A DNA stretch of 64,000 bases from Stieleria neptunia (lineage in GTDB: Bacteria; Planctomycetota; Planctomycetia; Pirellulales; Pirellulaceae). The translations under genes were made by a program, and so were the position numbers. Position 1 is the first letter of the stretch, and the number at the start of each line of letters is the position of its first letter. Location of the stretch: positions 5,762,567 through 5,826,566 of the forward strand of contig NZ_CP037423.1 of assembly GCF_007754155.1 (NCBI RefSeq). Direction: 5' to 3'. Below the pieces are notes generated by a model. The model was not told where the DNA came from. It searched no databases and saw only the letters and a program-made list of their open reading frames with translations. Of this stretch, positions 1-9,367 are shown one piece after another.

Positions 1-473
1 ACGATTGTCGTCGTCGGGAGTGCACCTCGGGTGCGCTCCAGCAACGCGGCAAACCCGTCGCGATAGGTTTCCGCAGTTCCGTCATAGCGGCCGTTGAGCA
101 TGTGCCAGATGTCGTTGACTCCGATCAGGATGCTGAGGATTTTCGGTTCGATGTCGATACAGTCTTTTTGCCAGCGACGGTCCAGGTCGGGAACTTTGTT
201 TCCGGAGATGCCCCGATTGTGGATTTGCAGGTTCAGATCCGGGTAATCGTGATGCAGCGATTCGGAAATGAAGTTGGGGTAACCGCGTCCGAGTCCTTCG
301 TTGGCAACGGGCGATTTTTTGTTGCGCCCGGCGTCGGTAATTGAATCACCTTGAAACAGGATCACGTCGTCCTTGGACAAGGTCATCTTCTCCGCAGCAA
401 AGAGTCGGGGCTGGTCGAGGCAGGCGACGGTGCCCGCCGACGCGGCGACGGACAGAAAGGTGCGACGTTTCAT
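1..473 (-). CDS. GDSL/SGNH-family secreted hydrolase (3' end beyond window)
   Basis: The minus strand is open from an ATG at 473 to the window edge, giving 157 residues with no stop. The N-terminus (MKRRTFLSVAASAG) resembles a Tat-type export signal with an RR pair followed by a hydrophobic stretch. About 40 residues in comes the block I motif LFQGDSITDAGR with the nucleophilic Ser of SGNH hydrolases, and near residue 110 the block III motif GVNDIWH. The catalytic Asp/His block at the C-terminus lies outside the window. Such proteins are common exported esterases or acetyl-hydrolases of planctomycetes; the substrate cannot be told. No clear Shine-Dalgarno sequence precedes the ATG. Confidence 0.85.
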   Translation of the reverse strand, partial: MKRRTFLSVAASAGTVACLDQPRLFAAEKMTLSKDDVILFQGDSITDAGRNKKSPVANEGLGRGYPNFISESLHHDYPDLNLQIHNRGISGNKVPDLDRRWQKDCIDIEPKILSILIGVNDIWHMLNGRYDGTAETYRDGFAALLERTRGALPTTTI

Positions 474-606
474 CAAGGATCTTGCCAAAAAGGGTGACGG
501 TAGCATCAAGTTGATTCGGGTGTGTGTCATGGCGCCATGCCACGTCACCCGAACTTGGGGCAAAGTTTAATCGATCGCCAGCGAGAGACCAACATGCGCC
601 GGTGTG

Positions 607-839
607 TACGACGTCCTTATCTAGGTCGTCCAGGAGAGTCTTCCTCGCGACGGCCCGGAAGGGCCATCGTACTCGAAAAGCGGACCGTTGTACGACGTCC
701 TTTCTAGGTCGTCGTCGGGAGTCCCACGGACGACGGCCCGGAAGGGCCGTCGTACTCGGAAAGTGGACCGTTGTACGACGTCCTTTCTAGGTCGTCGTCG
801 GGAGTCCAACGGACGACGGCCCGGGAGGGCCATCGTTCG
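607..839. repeat. Three tandem copies of an 83-84 bp repeat
   Basis: Units begin at about 607, 691 and 774, each starting TACGACGTCC and containing TCTAGGTCGTC and CGACGGCCCGG..GGGCC. The segment CGGCCCGGAAGGGCC is itself a partial dyad. A further single copy lies inverted at 14588-14654, so this is a dispersed family. The repeat fills most of the 474-878 intergenic gap; no gene is seen there. Confidence 0.8.
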
Positions 840-878
840 TGCGAAAAGCCGTCGACACACGCCGGTTGCACAGCGGGT

Positions 879-1676
879 TCAACCGAACAGTCCTTTCTTA
901 GGCAGGATCGACGTCGGGCTTCCGGTCGCCTTTTCGGATTTCTTGACGGCCTTGCGGAATTCCTTGTCGTTGCCAAACTCGGGGATCCGGGTGAGCAGAT
1001 CCTTGAACTCTTCGAGCGCCTCCTCGTGCATCTCCTTGGCTTGATAGGCGTTGGCCAACATGTAGAACAGGGATGGGTCGTAGAAGTCGGCCGACTTACG
1101 CAGCGGCTCAAAGCATTTCGCCGCCTCGTTCGGGTTGCCCGACTGAAGTGCGTCGACGCCTTGGATTCGCTTGCTGGTCGGATGCGCCGGGTCCAACGCG
1201 ATCGCCTGGTCGAAACATCGATTGGACAGCTCGGTCTGTCCTTGGCGTTCATACCACGACCCGATGTCGATCAGGGTGTCAAAGTCCTTGGCGTGCTGTT
1301 TCGCGGTTGCCGCCGCCAGCTCCATCGCTTCGTCAAGCTGGTTGAAGACGGTCATGCTTTGCAGCAGTTCGAGCGCCTTGGACGGGTCGTCCATATTTTC
1401 CGCCAAGCCGGCCAACCCAGACTCCAAGTTTTCCTCTCGAATCCGTTCCCATTCTTTAAGCGGCATGACTCGGTGCCGTCGACAGGCCGAGCACTCCCCG
1501 ATGATCTGCTTCTTTCCCAGTGGGATGACCGGAATGAACAGCACGACGATGTAGTAACCGGTTTCGTAGTCGGTCAACGTCACGTGTCGCTGGCATGATT
1601 CACAGATGCCGCCATAAACGCGCGGGTTCTTTCGGCCGTAATACTGGGTCCCAATTCCATTGATGGTCGTTGGCAT
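879..1676 (-). CDS. Zinc-ribbon and TPR repeat protein
   Basis: A 265-residue protein. The N-terminal 70 residues carry CESC and CSAC pairs flanking a hydrophobic stretch (YYIVVLFIPVIPLG), a zinc-ribbon arrangement found in small membrane-associated proteins. The rest is alpha-helical with at least three TPR-like units, for example SNRCFDQAIALDPAHP and ANAYQAKEMHEEALEEF. TPRs mediate protein-protein contacts; no catalytic motif is visible. It is read in the same direction as the large gene ending upstream, with an 80-bp gap. Function unknown; the domain reading rests on motif recognition only. Confidence 0.8.
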   Translation of the reverse strand: MPTTINGIGTQYYGRKNPRVYGGICESCQRHVTLTDYETGYYIVVLFIPVIPLGKKQIIGECSACRRHRVMPLKEWERIREENLESGLAGLAENMDDPSKALELLQSMTVFNQLDEAMELAAATAKQHAKDFDTLIDIGSWYERQGQTELSNRCFDQAIALDPAHPTSKRIQGVDALQSGNPNEAAKCFEPLRKSADFYDPSLFYMLANAYQAKEMHEEALEEFKDLLTRIPEFGNDKEFRKAVKKSEKATGSPTSILPKKGLFG

Positions 1677-1755
1677 GCGTGACGGCTCGGGATTTTAGTC
1701 TTGCTTGGGTAGGGGAGCTTGGCACCAGCGTAAACGAAATGCAAACGTGATGGAG

Positions 1756-4701
1756 CTAGGGAGTAAGTCGACGCAAGGGAAGCTCGGGTAAGGGGGCCGG
1801 ATCCCAGACACTGATTTCCACTTCGTCGATCACGGCTTCTCCGTCGCCGATCACTTCGAACATCACACGCACCTCCGTCTCTCCGGTGCTTTGCCGGTAC
1901 AGTCGAATAGGAGTCCAATCGGTCGCACCGCGGACCAAGATTCCCATCTCTTGGCCGCCCAAGCTGTCATAGACCAAAATTCCTTGATGCGGTGCACCGA
2001 ACCCGATCGTGCGAATCATCGCATCGACACGAATGGCCTGAGTCGGCTGAATGCGGACAGTGGGGCTCGATAGAATCGCAATCGTGCCTTCGTAGCCGCC
2101 GCCAAGTGACTCACCGGCCGTGGCGGCCGCGGACAGCGCGATCGCGCCTCGGCCGCTGAAGAATCCGCGGGACATCCAGCGGGCATCGGACTGCGCTCGA
2201 ACCAGTTTCCGTTGCCCAAACGTCCAGCCGCCGGACGACAAGACATCGGGCTGGTCCAAGCCGCCCGTTGCGATCAGATTCTCGCTCCAGCCTTCGTCTC
2301 GCATCAGCGGCTGCCACGCCGTTTGCAAGGTCGGACGGCCTTCGTCGATCGGCGGGCTGCTGACGTGCCGCGGCGAAAAGGCGGGGAGGGTTCCCGACAG
2401 CAGTGCCTGAGAAAGCTGCAGACTCGAACGAACCGACCAGGCATCGGCGCGGCGAGACAAGCGCAAGGTGGCTTCGGCATCACCGGCACGAAAAACGGTT
2501 TCCGCATCATCGAGTGTCCGCCGCGCCGCGGTCAAAAGATCGACCGGCATGATCGCCTCGGTCGCGCCGGAGCTGACGGCGTGGTCCCAGTCTTGGCGAA
2601 TCTGACGGACTTGATCAACGCACAATTGCCAACGATCCGAAGCCGCCCGGGCGGCAAAGCGTCGCGCGGATTGCTCAAGCCGGGCGCCCAGGGACGAATC
2701 GGCACTGATCACGATGGCTTCGGCGACGTCCGGTGAAACGATCTCGATCCGGGCACCGGTGGGGGTCGGGGCGATGTCGATCCGTTGGGCCGAAAAATTG
2801 GTCAATCGCCACGCCGTGCGATGCACCATTTCCGGCGACAGCAAGATCTCGACAGCGCGTCCGTCGCCCGCCAGAGTCTGGTCGCGCACCGTCTGGTCGG
2901 ACGTGAGCAGCAAAAACTGGTCTCCGTCGGCGTCCAATCGGCCGCAACGATAGGCGGCGCCACGGATCCGGTACGGCGCGGCCGGGCGTGTCGATGCGAT
3001 CCACGGCCCCATCATCGCCACAAATCGATTCACATAGCTCAGTGCCATCGATCGCTGGTGGGCGAACAGCGACCCGGAAACGAGCGACTCGTGAGAACGA
3101 AACACGATCGCGCGGGGTGATTGTTCGAGTGACTGAATCACTTGAGTGAACATCGAATGCCAGCGAAAGTTGCCTCCGGGGGGCGCCCCGATCGCAGCAC
3201 TGATCGATCGATTCATCTCCGCCAACTTGCTCGGTGGTGACGATTCGATCGCCACGGCGACCTCGGTCCCGCTGCCGATTCGGGCGCGGCGATCCTGGTA
3301 CACCAGTGTCTGCTCGGCCGCCAACAATCCTCGACCGCGAAGCGCCGCATCGGAGACGATTGCATCGGCGATCGATGCATAACCCGCCCAACGTTCGACC
3401 GGCGCGATCACGATCGGGCGTTGCCAGGTTTCGGGGAATAGCCGCAGACGATGAACGGTTTGATCGGTTTGTGAAACACGAGAATTGTCCAACGCGACTC
3501 CGCCGCCGAGGTACCAGGCCATCACCGGATCGAGCAGCGCGGCGAGCGCGGGATCGGGCGCCACCGGCGGCGGTGCGTAGACGAGCAATTGCGACTGGAT
3601 CGCTTCACGCAAAAGATCCGCAGTCGGAGGGCGCGACAACAAGACCGCATCGAACCCCAACGAGCGAACCCAGTCCAGGGGTTCTCCACGATGCTCCAGG
3701 ATACGAATCACGTTGTCCTGTGGAAACGCCGACGCGACGACGCTCTGACCGGAGCGTTTGCGTTCGGCGACTGGACGCCGCATTTGCAACAACCGCGGCG
3801 CACCGAGCGGACCGGGTTCACCGCGGAGATCGACCGTTCCCGTTTCACGACTCGACGGAACCATCTCGACACGGCCATGATCCCCCACCGGAATCATTCC
3901 GCGAACGGACACCTGGTCGATCCGCAACGTCGTCGTCCCGGGACCGCTGTAAGCGTTGATCGCAATCGCATCGATGTACGGATTCTTGACGTTCGCATCC
4001 GTTCCGTGCACGGAGCGCAGTTTGGCGATCTTGATTCGTAGCTCGCGTTCCACATTGCCGATCCCGAGCGATTGGAATTTGCCGGGATGTTCATAGGTCG
4101 CCCCATAAATGATTGCCGCAACGGGACGACGCGTCTGAGGATCGCGGACAAACGGAAACCGGACACGAAAGCCGATCCGCGCGCCCTTTCGGGCGCTCAT
4201 GATCGAAACGTTCGCCACCAGATCATTGAACACGCGAACCGGTTCGATCGGATAGACCAAGATCGACTCGCTGCCGACGCCGGCTTGGAACGTCATCGAC
4301 TCGCAGCCACCCCCATCAACCCCGCCACCGGCGACGTTCTTGTGATCGATCACGCGTGCGTCGCAATCGGAAGTGTCCAGGTGCCAGCGAGGTGGATAGG
4401 CATCGAGCGAATCAAACAGATCGGCTCGCGCGAGCGGGCAATCTGAGAGAACGAAAACAGGGACAAGCACGGCAATCAGGATCGCGGCAAGGGGCGACCG
4501 TCGGGGCGATCCGAACCGGGGCAAGGAGGCGTCTTTTTCGCTTTTTGACCGCTCGACACCACCGGGCCTTCGGCCCTGGTTGGAGCTGCCGGAGCGATCG
4601 ACCGACGGCAAGCTTTGCCGAGCCCGAACGACTGACAACACTTTCGGACGCGGCACTCGGTATTTGAACTTCAATTGTTGACCCAAATCTGCGTTGCCCA
4701 A
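1756..4701 (-). CDS. Large exported planctomycete protein of unknown function
   Basis: A 981-residue open frame in good codon usage. A hydrophobic segment (residues about 69-95, LAAILIAVLVPVFVLSDCPLA) followed by ARA suggests a signal peptide cleaved near residue 93. The annotated start is TTG at 4701 and the roughly 65 residues before the signal are unusually long and basic, so a later GTG/TTG start is likely. The mature part reads as beta-sandwich-like modules (N-terminal FRVRFPFVRDP region, C-terminal region ending VMFEVIGDGEAVIDEVEISVW, which resembles a carbohydrate-binding-like jelly roll) around a central alpha/beta region. No enzyme motif was recognised. Divergent from the gene at 5066. 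Confidence 0.75.
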   Translation of the reverse strand: MGNADLGQQLKFKYRVPRPKVLSVVRARQSLPSVDRSGSSNQGRRPGGVERSKSEKDASLPRFGSPRRSPLAAILIAVLVPVFVLSDCPLARADLFDSLDAYPPRWHLDTSDCDARVIDHKNVAGGGVDGGGCESMTFQAGVGSESILVYPIEPVRVFNDLVANVSIMSARKGARIGFRVRFPFVRDPQTRRPVAAIIYGATYEHPGKFQSLGIGNVERELRIKIAKLRSVHGTDANVKNPYIDAIAINAYSGPGTTTLRIDQVSVRGMIPVGDHGRVEMVPSSRETGTVDLRGEPGPLGAPRLLQMRRPVAERKRSGQSVVASAFPQDNVIRILEHRGEPLDWVRSLGFDAVLLSRPPTADLLREAIQSQLLVYAPPPVAPDPALAALLDPVMAWYLGGGVALDNSRVSQTDQTVHRLRLFPETWQRPIVIAPVERWAGYASIADAIVSDAALRGRGLLAAEQTLVYQDRRARIGSGTEVAVAIESSPPSKLAEMNRSISAAIGAPPGGNFRWHSMFTQVIQSLEQSPRAIVFRSHESLVSGSLFAHQRSMALSYVNRFVAMMGPWIASTRPAAPYRIRGAAYRCGRLDADGDQFLLLTSDQTVRDQTLAGDGRAVEILLSPEMVHRTAWRLTNFSAQRIDIAPTPTGARIEIVSPDVAEAIVISADSSLGARLEQSARRFAARAASDRWQLCVDQVRQIRQDWDHAVSSGATEAIMPVDLLTAARRTLDDAETVFRAGDAEATLRLSRRADAWSVRSSLQLSQALLSGTLPAFSPRHVSSPPIDEGRPTLQTAWQPLMRDEGWSENLIATGGLDQPDVLSSGGWTFGQRKLVRAQSDARWMSRGFFSGRGAIALSAAATAGESLGGGYEGTIAILSSPTVRIQPTQAIRVDAMIRTIGFGAPHQGILVYDSLGGQEMGILVRGATDWTPIRLYRQSTGETEVRVMFEVIGDGEAVIDEVEISVWDPAPLPELPLRRLTP

Positions 4702-4913
4702 ACAATCAGCAGGACGACGGGGACGTCGCTATCGGAGCAACCACTGATAGCCTGCCGGTGACTCGTGTAACAAAGTGTGCGGTTGACGCGACGATGTAGA
4801 AAAATCTCCACATCACGTCGCAACCCGTCGCTTACTACGTAAGACGTTTGTGTATCAAGATTTAGGGTGTCAAGCCAAGCCGAAACGGTGTTGATTTTTT
4901 TCAACGTTTCCTT

Positions 4914-4935
4914 TTGACATCGCAGAAACTGCGAT
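4914..4935 (+). promoter_or_regulatory. Possible promoter with internal dyad
   Basis: The 4702-5065 gap separates divergent genes. It contains TTGACA (4914-4919), a consensus -35 hexamer, directly overlapping a perfect 7-bp dyad (ATCGCAG-AAA-CTGCGAT, 4919-4935). The sequence at -10 distance (ACCCTA) is a poor match, so the promoter is uncertain. The dyad could be an operator for the 5066 gene. Confidence 0.3.
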
Positions 4936-5065
4936 CACCCTAAGCCATTGCTGCGAAACACCTTACGCAGAAACCTCGGCTGTGCTGGCTGGATTCGGCA
5001 TCGCGAGTGCAAAGGACGGCAATCAAAGCAACCCTTCAACGTATCTCTCTCCGGAGCCCTGGCGC

Positions 5066-5359
5066 ATGCAAAAGACGACGATCGGATCGAACAAACAAGT
5101 TGGCGACGAAATTCCTCAAGAATTGCGTGAGCTGACTGCAGCGATCGACGCCCTCCCTGCACGCTACCGTGACACGGTCGCGCCGGCGCTTTCACGAGCG
5201 ATCGATTGCAGCACCCGGCGGCGTCGTATCCTGAACCTCGTCCAAGAGGCCCTGTCGCAGCTTCGGTTGGACATGAAATACCTCGTCTTCGATCTCGAAG
5301 CGACCCGTCGCGAACGTGATCAGTACCGAGAAATCTTGGAAAAAGAAGACCTGCTCTAA
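5066..5359 (+). CDS. Small coiled-coil protein of unknown function
   Basis: 97 residues from ATG 5066, preceded by GGAG at 5052-5055 (10-nt spacing). An in-frame GTG further upstream would add 28 residues of poor composition, so the later start is preferred. The protein is helical: residues 20-60 contain LPARYRDTVAPALSRAIDC, and the C-terminal third (YLVFDLEATRRERDQYREI) is highly charged and likely coiled coil. No known domain was recognised. Its position beside a divergent regulatory region would fit a regulatory or adaptor protein, but that is inference. Confidence 0.6.
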   Translation: MQKTTIGSNKQVGDEIPQELRELTAAIDALPARYRDTVAPALSRAIDCSTRRRRILNLVQEALSQLRLDMKYLVFDLEATRRERDQYREILEKEDLL

Positions 5360-5451
5360 GCGGCGTTCCCGATCAAGGTGTTCGACGGGCGGTGTCCGAT
5401 TCGGCTATCATGCTGCGAATCTCGCCCGCCCCAACCCGACCCACTTGATCG

Positions 5452-6687
5452 ATGAACAAGACTCGAAAATTTCGTCTCATTCCTAGTCGTCCCGGCTGCC
5501 GCTCGCTCTCGCGTTGTTTCACACCCCGAGCGGGCATGAGACCCCTGGCGGGAATCGCGCTGGTGACGATCTGGTCCATTCCTGCCGCGTTCTCAGCCCA
5601 GCCCGGCGTGGAGCAATCGATTCGAGCGATTGCCAAGACCGACGGCTCGGTGGCGCTGGACCAGGACGCGTCGGCAGCGGCCAACCAGCTTCAATCGCTG
5701 CCGAGCGATCAGGTGACCGATGTTCTCGACGGTTTTGACGGCGCCTCCAAACGTGGGACAAACTGGTTGCGGGCGATCGCGGCCGACGTCAGTGACAACG
5801 GGGCCTTTCCCAAAGACGCCCTGCTGGGGTTCTTTGCCGATCGCTCCAAGAACGCCGACGCACGTTACGTCGCGTACCAGTTGTTGACCCAACACGACAA
5901 GAACCTGACGTCTGAATTGCTAGCCGAGGCTGAAACAGACCCCTCGTTGCCGATCCGCTACCTCAAGATCGAGTCGATGATCGAGGCGGGGGCGGCGCTG
6001 ATGTCGACACAACCCGATCAGGCCGAGCAAGTCTTTGGCCAAGTGATCGCCCACGGTCGCAGCCCGCAACAGTTGGAGAAGACGGCAAAGCTGCTGTCCG
6101 ATTTGGATGTCAACATCGACCTCGCCGAAGAACTGGGCATGATGCGTCGTTGGTGGCTGATCGGCCCCTTCGACAACACCGACAGCGAACACTTCGACAC
6201 GGCCTACGTTCCCGAAAACCGTTACCTCGAATCGGGGTCACCGATCGCCCGAGATGCCGCCGGCGAACCCAAACCGGAACCGGGGAAAAAGCGAACCGTC
6301 ACCTGGCAACAGATTGAGAGTGACGACAATCTGGGCATGGTCGATTTGAACGGACCGCTGTCCAACGAAAAAGATGCCGCCGCTTATGTTTTCACCGCCT
6401 TCAACGTCGACGGCGAAGCAACGCCCATGGCGGCACAGATTCGGATCGGCTGCATCACCGCCAACAAAGTCTGGATCAACGGAAAACTCGTCTCCAGCAA
6501 TGAAGTCTACCATTCGGGAACACGCATCGACCAATATGTCGAAGACTGCGAGTTGGTCGACGGTGAAAACACCGTGATGATCAAGGTCCTGCAGAACGCC
6601 CAAACGGAACCGTGGGCACAAGATTGGCAATTTCAATTCCGGCTGACCCGCCCCGACGGATCAGCGATCAAAACAGACGTGTTGTAG
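5452..6687 (+). CDS. Exported protein with helical repeats and sandwich domain
   Basis: 411 residues. A hydrophobic signal segment (PLAGIALVTIWSIPAAFSA, residues about 31-49) follows a basic N-terminus; the ATG at 5536 (residue 29) would give a more standard signal peptide. The first half is helical with HEAT-like pairs (DALLGFFADRSKNADARYVA). The second half begins RRWWLIGPFDN and ends in a beta-rich module (VWINGKLVSSNEVYHSG), a pattern of galactose-binding-like sandwich domains common in planctomycete secreted proteins. Substrate unknown. The stop codon directly abuts a 34-bp segment that recurs at 8502. Confidence 0.75.
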   Translation: MNKTRKFRLIPSRPGCRSLSRCFTPRAGMRPLAGIALVTIWSIPAAFSAQPGVEQSIRAIAKTDGSVALDQDASAAANQLQSLPSDQVTDVLDGFDGASKRGTNWLRAIAADVSDNGAFPKDALLGFFADRSKNADARYVAYQLLTQHDKNLTSELLAEAETDPSLPIRYLKIESMIEAGAALMSTQPDQAEQVFGQVIAHGRSPQQLEKTAKLLSDLDVNIDLAEELGMMRRWWLIGPFDNTDSEHFDTAYVPENRYLESGSPIARDAAGEPKPEPGKKRTVTWQQIESDDNLGMVDLNGPLSNEKDAAAYVFTAFNVDGEATPMAAQIRIGCITANKVWINGKLVSSNEVYHSGTRIDQYVEDCELVDGENTVMIKVLQNAQTEPWAQDWQFQFRLTRPDGSAIKTDVL

Positions 6688-6721
6688 TGCTCGCCGGCGG
6701 GGCCGATGCATTCGAGCACCT
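6688..6721. repeat. 34-bp direct repeat, left copy (pair with 8502-8535)
   Basis: This segment matches 8502-8535 at 32 of 34 positions. The right copy is the last codons of the methyltransferase gene (ending IGPAGEQ); the left copy in the same minus frame would read IGPAGEH. The pair brackets the transposase island of about 1.8 kb, which suggests that the island's arrival or a rearrangement duplicated the gene end. Confidence 0.75.
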
Positions 6722-6723
6722 CG

Positions 6724-6895
6724 CCACTTCCAAACGCCACTTCCAAATGGTGCCACCCACCATTTATTTGACTCGCCGTCGCCACCGGGGTAGCACTTCC
6801 AAATGGTGCCACCCACCACTTCCAAATGGTGCCACCCACCACTTCCAAATGGTGCCACCCACCATTTATTTGACTCGCCGTCGCCACCGGGGTAG
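6724..6895. repeat. REP-like tandem repeat upstream of RAYT gene
   Basis: About four copies of a 23-24 bp unit (ACTTCCAAATGGTGCCACCC) are arranged with two copies of a longer flank (ATTTATTTGACTCGCCGTCG). The core TGGTGCCACCCACC appears in inverse orientation downstream of the transposase gene (8281-8425), the arrangement expected of REP/BIME sequences linked to a RAYT. Confidence 0.75.
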
Positions 6896-6932
6896 AATCG
6901 CACCACCACGGATTCATGGGGAGGGATTTGTA

Positions 6933-8094
6933 ATGGGACGTCCGCTGCGTTCGGAACAGGTTGCTAGTGACGAAGTGTCGATCGTGCATGCCGTTCAGCG
7001 GTGTGTCCGGCGTGCTTTTTTAGCCGGGGTCGATCAGGCGACCGGCAAGGACTACGGATTCAGACGCGAGTGGATTCGGCGGCGGATGGAAGCGCTGGCG
7101 TCTGTGTTCGGCATCGATGTCCTCTCCTATGCCGTGATGTCCAATCACATGCATTTGGTCCTCCGCAATCGCCCCGATGTCGTCGCCGCATGGACCGATC
7201 AAGAGGTCGCGATTCGCTGGCTAAAAGTCTTTCCCGGCCGCCGAATGGAAGAACATTTGGGTGAGCCCACCGAAAACGATGTTCAAATGTTGGTCTCCGA
7301 TAAAGAGAGGCTTGCCGAAGTGCGTCGTCGCTTGTCGGATATCTCTTGGTTCATGCGTTCCTTGAGCGAGCCGATCGCGCGGATGGCCAACCGCCAAGAC
7401 GAGTGCACCGGTCGATTTTGGGAAGGCCGATTTAAACTGCAATGCATCACCGATGAGGCCGGATTGCTGGCGTGTGCGATGTACGTGGACCTCAACCCGG
7501 TCCGTGCCGCGATGGCGGAATCGCCCGACCAGTCGGTCCACACGTCCGGATACGATCGGATCAAAGGGGAGCAGGGTCAAGAAATCGATTCGGCCGCTTT
7601 TGATCTGGTTCCGATCACCACGGAACAGGCCGGCGAAGAGCGTCGCACCACGCCGGTAGATGAACTGCGTAAAAAGAAGCGGGCCAAACGAAAGAATCCG
7701 ACCGGTAAGCGCATCCGCCGCGACGGATGGCTGGCTCCGTTGACCCTGGATGAGTCGACGCTTTCCAACGACGCTCAACCGAACCAGGCTGGCGTGCGGG
7801 CGAGCGACAAGGGGTTTCTCGGGATCAGCCTGAAAGACTACGTCAAGCTTCTCCGTTGGACTGCGAAACAGAGTGAAGAAGGGGCGGGGAGAGCTACCGC
7901 CAAGTATGCAAGGTCTGGTTTCGCGTCTCGGAATCGACTTGTCGATGTGGCGTGACTTGGTCTGGAACTTTCAACGCTACTTCGGCAACAGTTGTTGCGC
8001 AGGCTCACCGAACGGCATGTCGCAGTTCGCCGAGTCGAGCGGCCGGAAATGGGCGAAGGGGCAACGACAAGTTGCCGAGTGTTTCACCGCCTAA
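6933..8094 (+). pseudogene. REP-associated (Y1/IS200-like) transposase, frameshifted
   Basis: The first frame runs from ATG 6933 (GGAGG at 6920-6924) to a stop at 7955. It has the HUH-type metal motif SNHMHLV (His72, His74) and the family motifs GRFWEGRFK and YVDLNPVRAAMA. The family's conserved C-terminal region is not in this frame past about residue 313; it resumes in the +1 frame from about 7873 (KKGRGELPPS..., then RLGIDLSMWRDLV) and ends at 8094. A single-base change near 7870-7875 therefore breaks the gene. The helix that carries the catalytic Tyr in classical RAYTs reads LSEPIARMANR here, without Tyr. Likely inactive; the family assignment is firm. Confidence 0.8.
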
Positions 8095-8280
8095 CATTTC
8101 TCCGGTCCGAATCACTCCGGTCGGCGCACCAGTGATTCAGCGAGCCGCGGTTGCCCCTCGACCGGGGATCCCGGTCTCCTCGTCATCGGGCGCAGCGTCT
8201 GCGATTCTTGTGTGACGCAACTCACTGACGATGCTGGCCTCAGCGGTGTGAATCGGCTGTCGCGTATTGCGTGTGGGCGG

Positions 8281-8455
8281 GATCAATCGGTGATGATCAA
8301 TCGGTGGGCGGCACCAATCGGTGATGGTAAATCGGTGGGTGGCACCAATCGGTGATCGGTGAATCGGTGATGGTAAATCGGTGGGTGGCACCAATCGGTG
8401 ATGGTAAATCGGTGGGTGGCACCAGATAGATACCAGATAGATACCAGATAGATAG
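8281..8455. repeat. REP-like repeat cluster downstream of RAYT gene
   Basis: Four copies of a unit containing AATCGGTGGGTGGCACCA or a close variant, separated by ATCGGTGATGGTA, followed by three short tandem copies of CCAGATAGATA (about 8422-8455). The GGTGG-GTGGCACCA core is the reverse complement of the core in the upstream cluster at 6724-6895. The interval 8095-8280 holds no recognisable gene. Confidence 0.75.
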
Positions 8456-8497
8456 AGAAAGCTAAACGGTCCCGAAAGGCTGGACACCAGCACGCGT

Positions 8498-9367
8498 TCA
8501 TTGCTCGCCGGCGGGGCCGATGCGTTGGAGCACCTGCTCGGTCGGTTCGGGCTCAATCGCTGCGAGCGGGCTGTCGTCGCGGGCAAAAAACATCAGATGT
8601 TGCCACGGCAATTCGTTGTACTCACGGACCAACTTGAAACCGTTCGCTTCGTATTCCTTCATGATCTGACGTTTCGACATCTTGTGTAGCAGTTTGATCG
8701 GAACCGTCGGATCTTCCTTCCGGTACTCCAACAACGCAACGACTCCGGTGGGAGTCAGGGAACGTCGGATTTCCCAGAGCATCGATTGCGGGTGCGAGAA
8801 CTCGTGGTACACATCGACCATCAACAGCAAGTCGATCTTGTTCTGGGGCAGTTTGGGATTGTCGATCGTCCCCAACACCGGGCGAATGTTTTTTAGGCCG
8901 AATTGATCGGCGCGTTGACGGAGTTTCTGCAGCATTTCCCTTTGGATGTCGACGGCATAGACGGCTCCTTCCGGCCCGACCTTCCTGGCCATCGGCAACG
9001 TCCAATAACCGTTGCCACAGCCGAGATCACACAGCACCATGCCCGGTTCGAGCCCAAGTTTCTGAAACGACTCGGAGGCGTTTTCTTCGTCATCGCGTTC
9101 CGGTCGCACCAACCAGGACGCGCCGAGATGGCTCATCGGTTGCGCGACGACGCGTCCCAGATAACTCTTCCGCGCCCGCTCCTTGGGTTTTTCGTCCGAT
9201 GATGGTTGACTCGCCGTTTCTGCCGCCGACGAACTCTCCTCAACGACAGCGTCTTGCGCGCAACATGCCGGACCAAGCAACGCGGTCCCGATCAACGTTG
9301 TCGCGACCAACAAATAGATTGTGAGGCGCGTGACGCGAAGCCGGGCAGGTGAGAATATGGATGACAC
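8498..9367 (-). CDS. Exported class I SAM-dependent methyltransferase
   Basis: The frame is open up to an ATG at 9526, but 9371-9438 is a dispersed intergenic repeat, so the GTG at 9367 is preferred (289 residues). This start gives a proper signal segment (LTIYLLVATTLIGTALLG then PACCAQ, a possible lipobox LGPAC). The mature part carries the glycine-rich SAM-binding motif VLCDLGCGNGYWT and the acidic motif AVYAVDIQREML, then LLLMVDVYHEFS as motif post-II. Exported or lipid-anchored methyltransferases of this type recur in planctomycetes; the substrate is unknown. Its last codons are the right copy of a 34-bp direct repeat. Confidence 0.8.
   Translation of the reverse strand: MSSIFSPARLRVTRLTIYLLVATTLIGTALLGPACCAQDAVVEESSSAAETASQPSSDEKPKERARKSYLGRVVAQPMSHLGASWLVRPERDDEENASESFQKLGLEPGMVLCDLGCGNGYWTLPMARKVGPEGAVYAVDIQREMLQKLRQRADQFGLKNIRPVLGTIDNPKLPQNKIDLLLMVDVYHEFSHPQSMLWEIRRSLTPTGVVALLEYRKEDPTVPIKLLHKMSKRQIMKEYEANGFKLVREYNELPWQHLMFFARDDSPLAAIEPEPTEQVLQRIGPAGEQ
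8502..8535. repeat. 34-bp direct repeat, right copy (pair with 6688-6721)
   Basis: Lies inside the 3' end of the methyltransferase gene; 32 of 34 bases match the copy directly after the 5452-6687 gene. The two copies bracket the RAYT/REP island. Confidence 0.75.

Noticed and set aside
4671..4904. 77-codon minus-strand frame upstream of the large exported protein
   Set aside because: Overlaps the start of the 1756-4701 gene, no ribosome binding site, and sequence without domain; kept as intergenic.
6724..6895. Tandem repeats considered as a CRISPR array
   Set aside because: Units abut each other or share the same flanks; there are no unique spacers.
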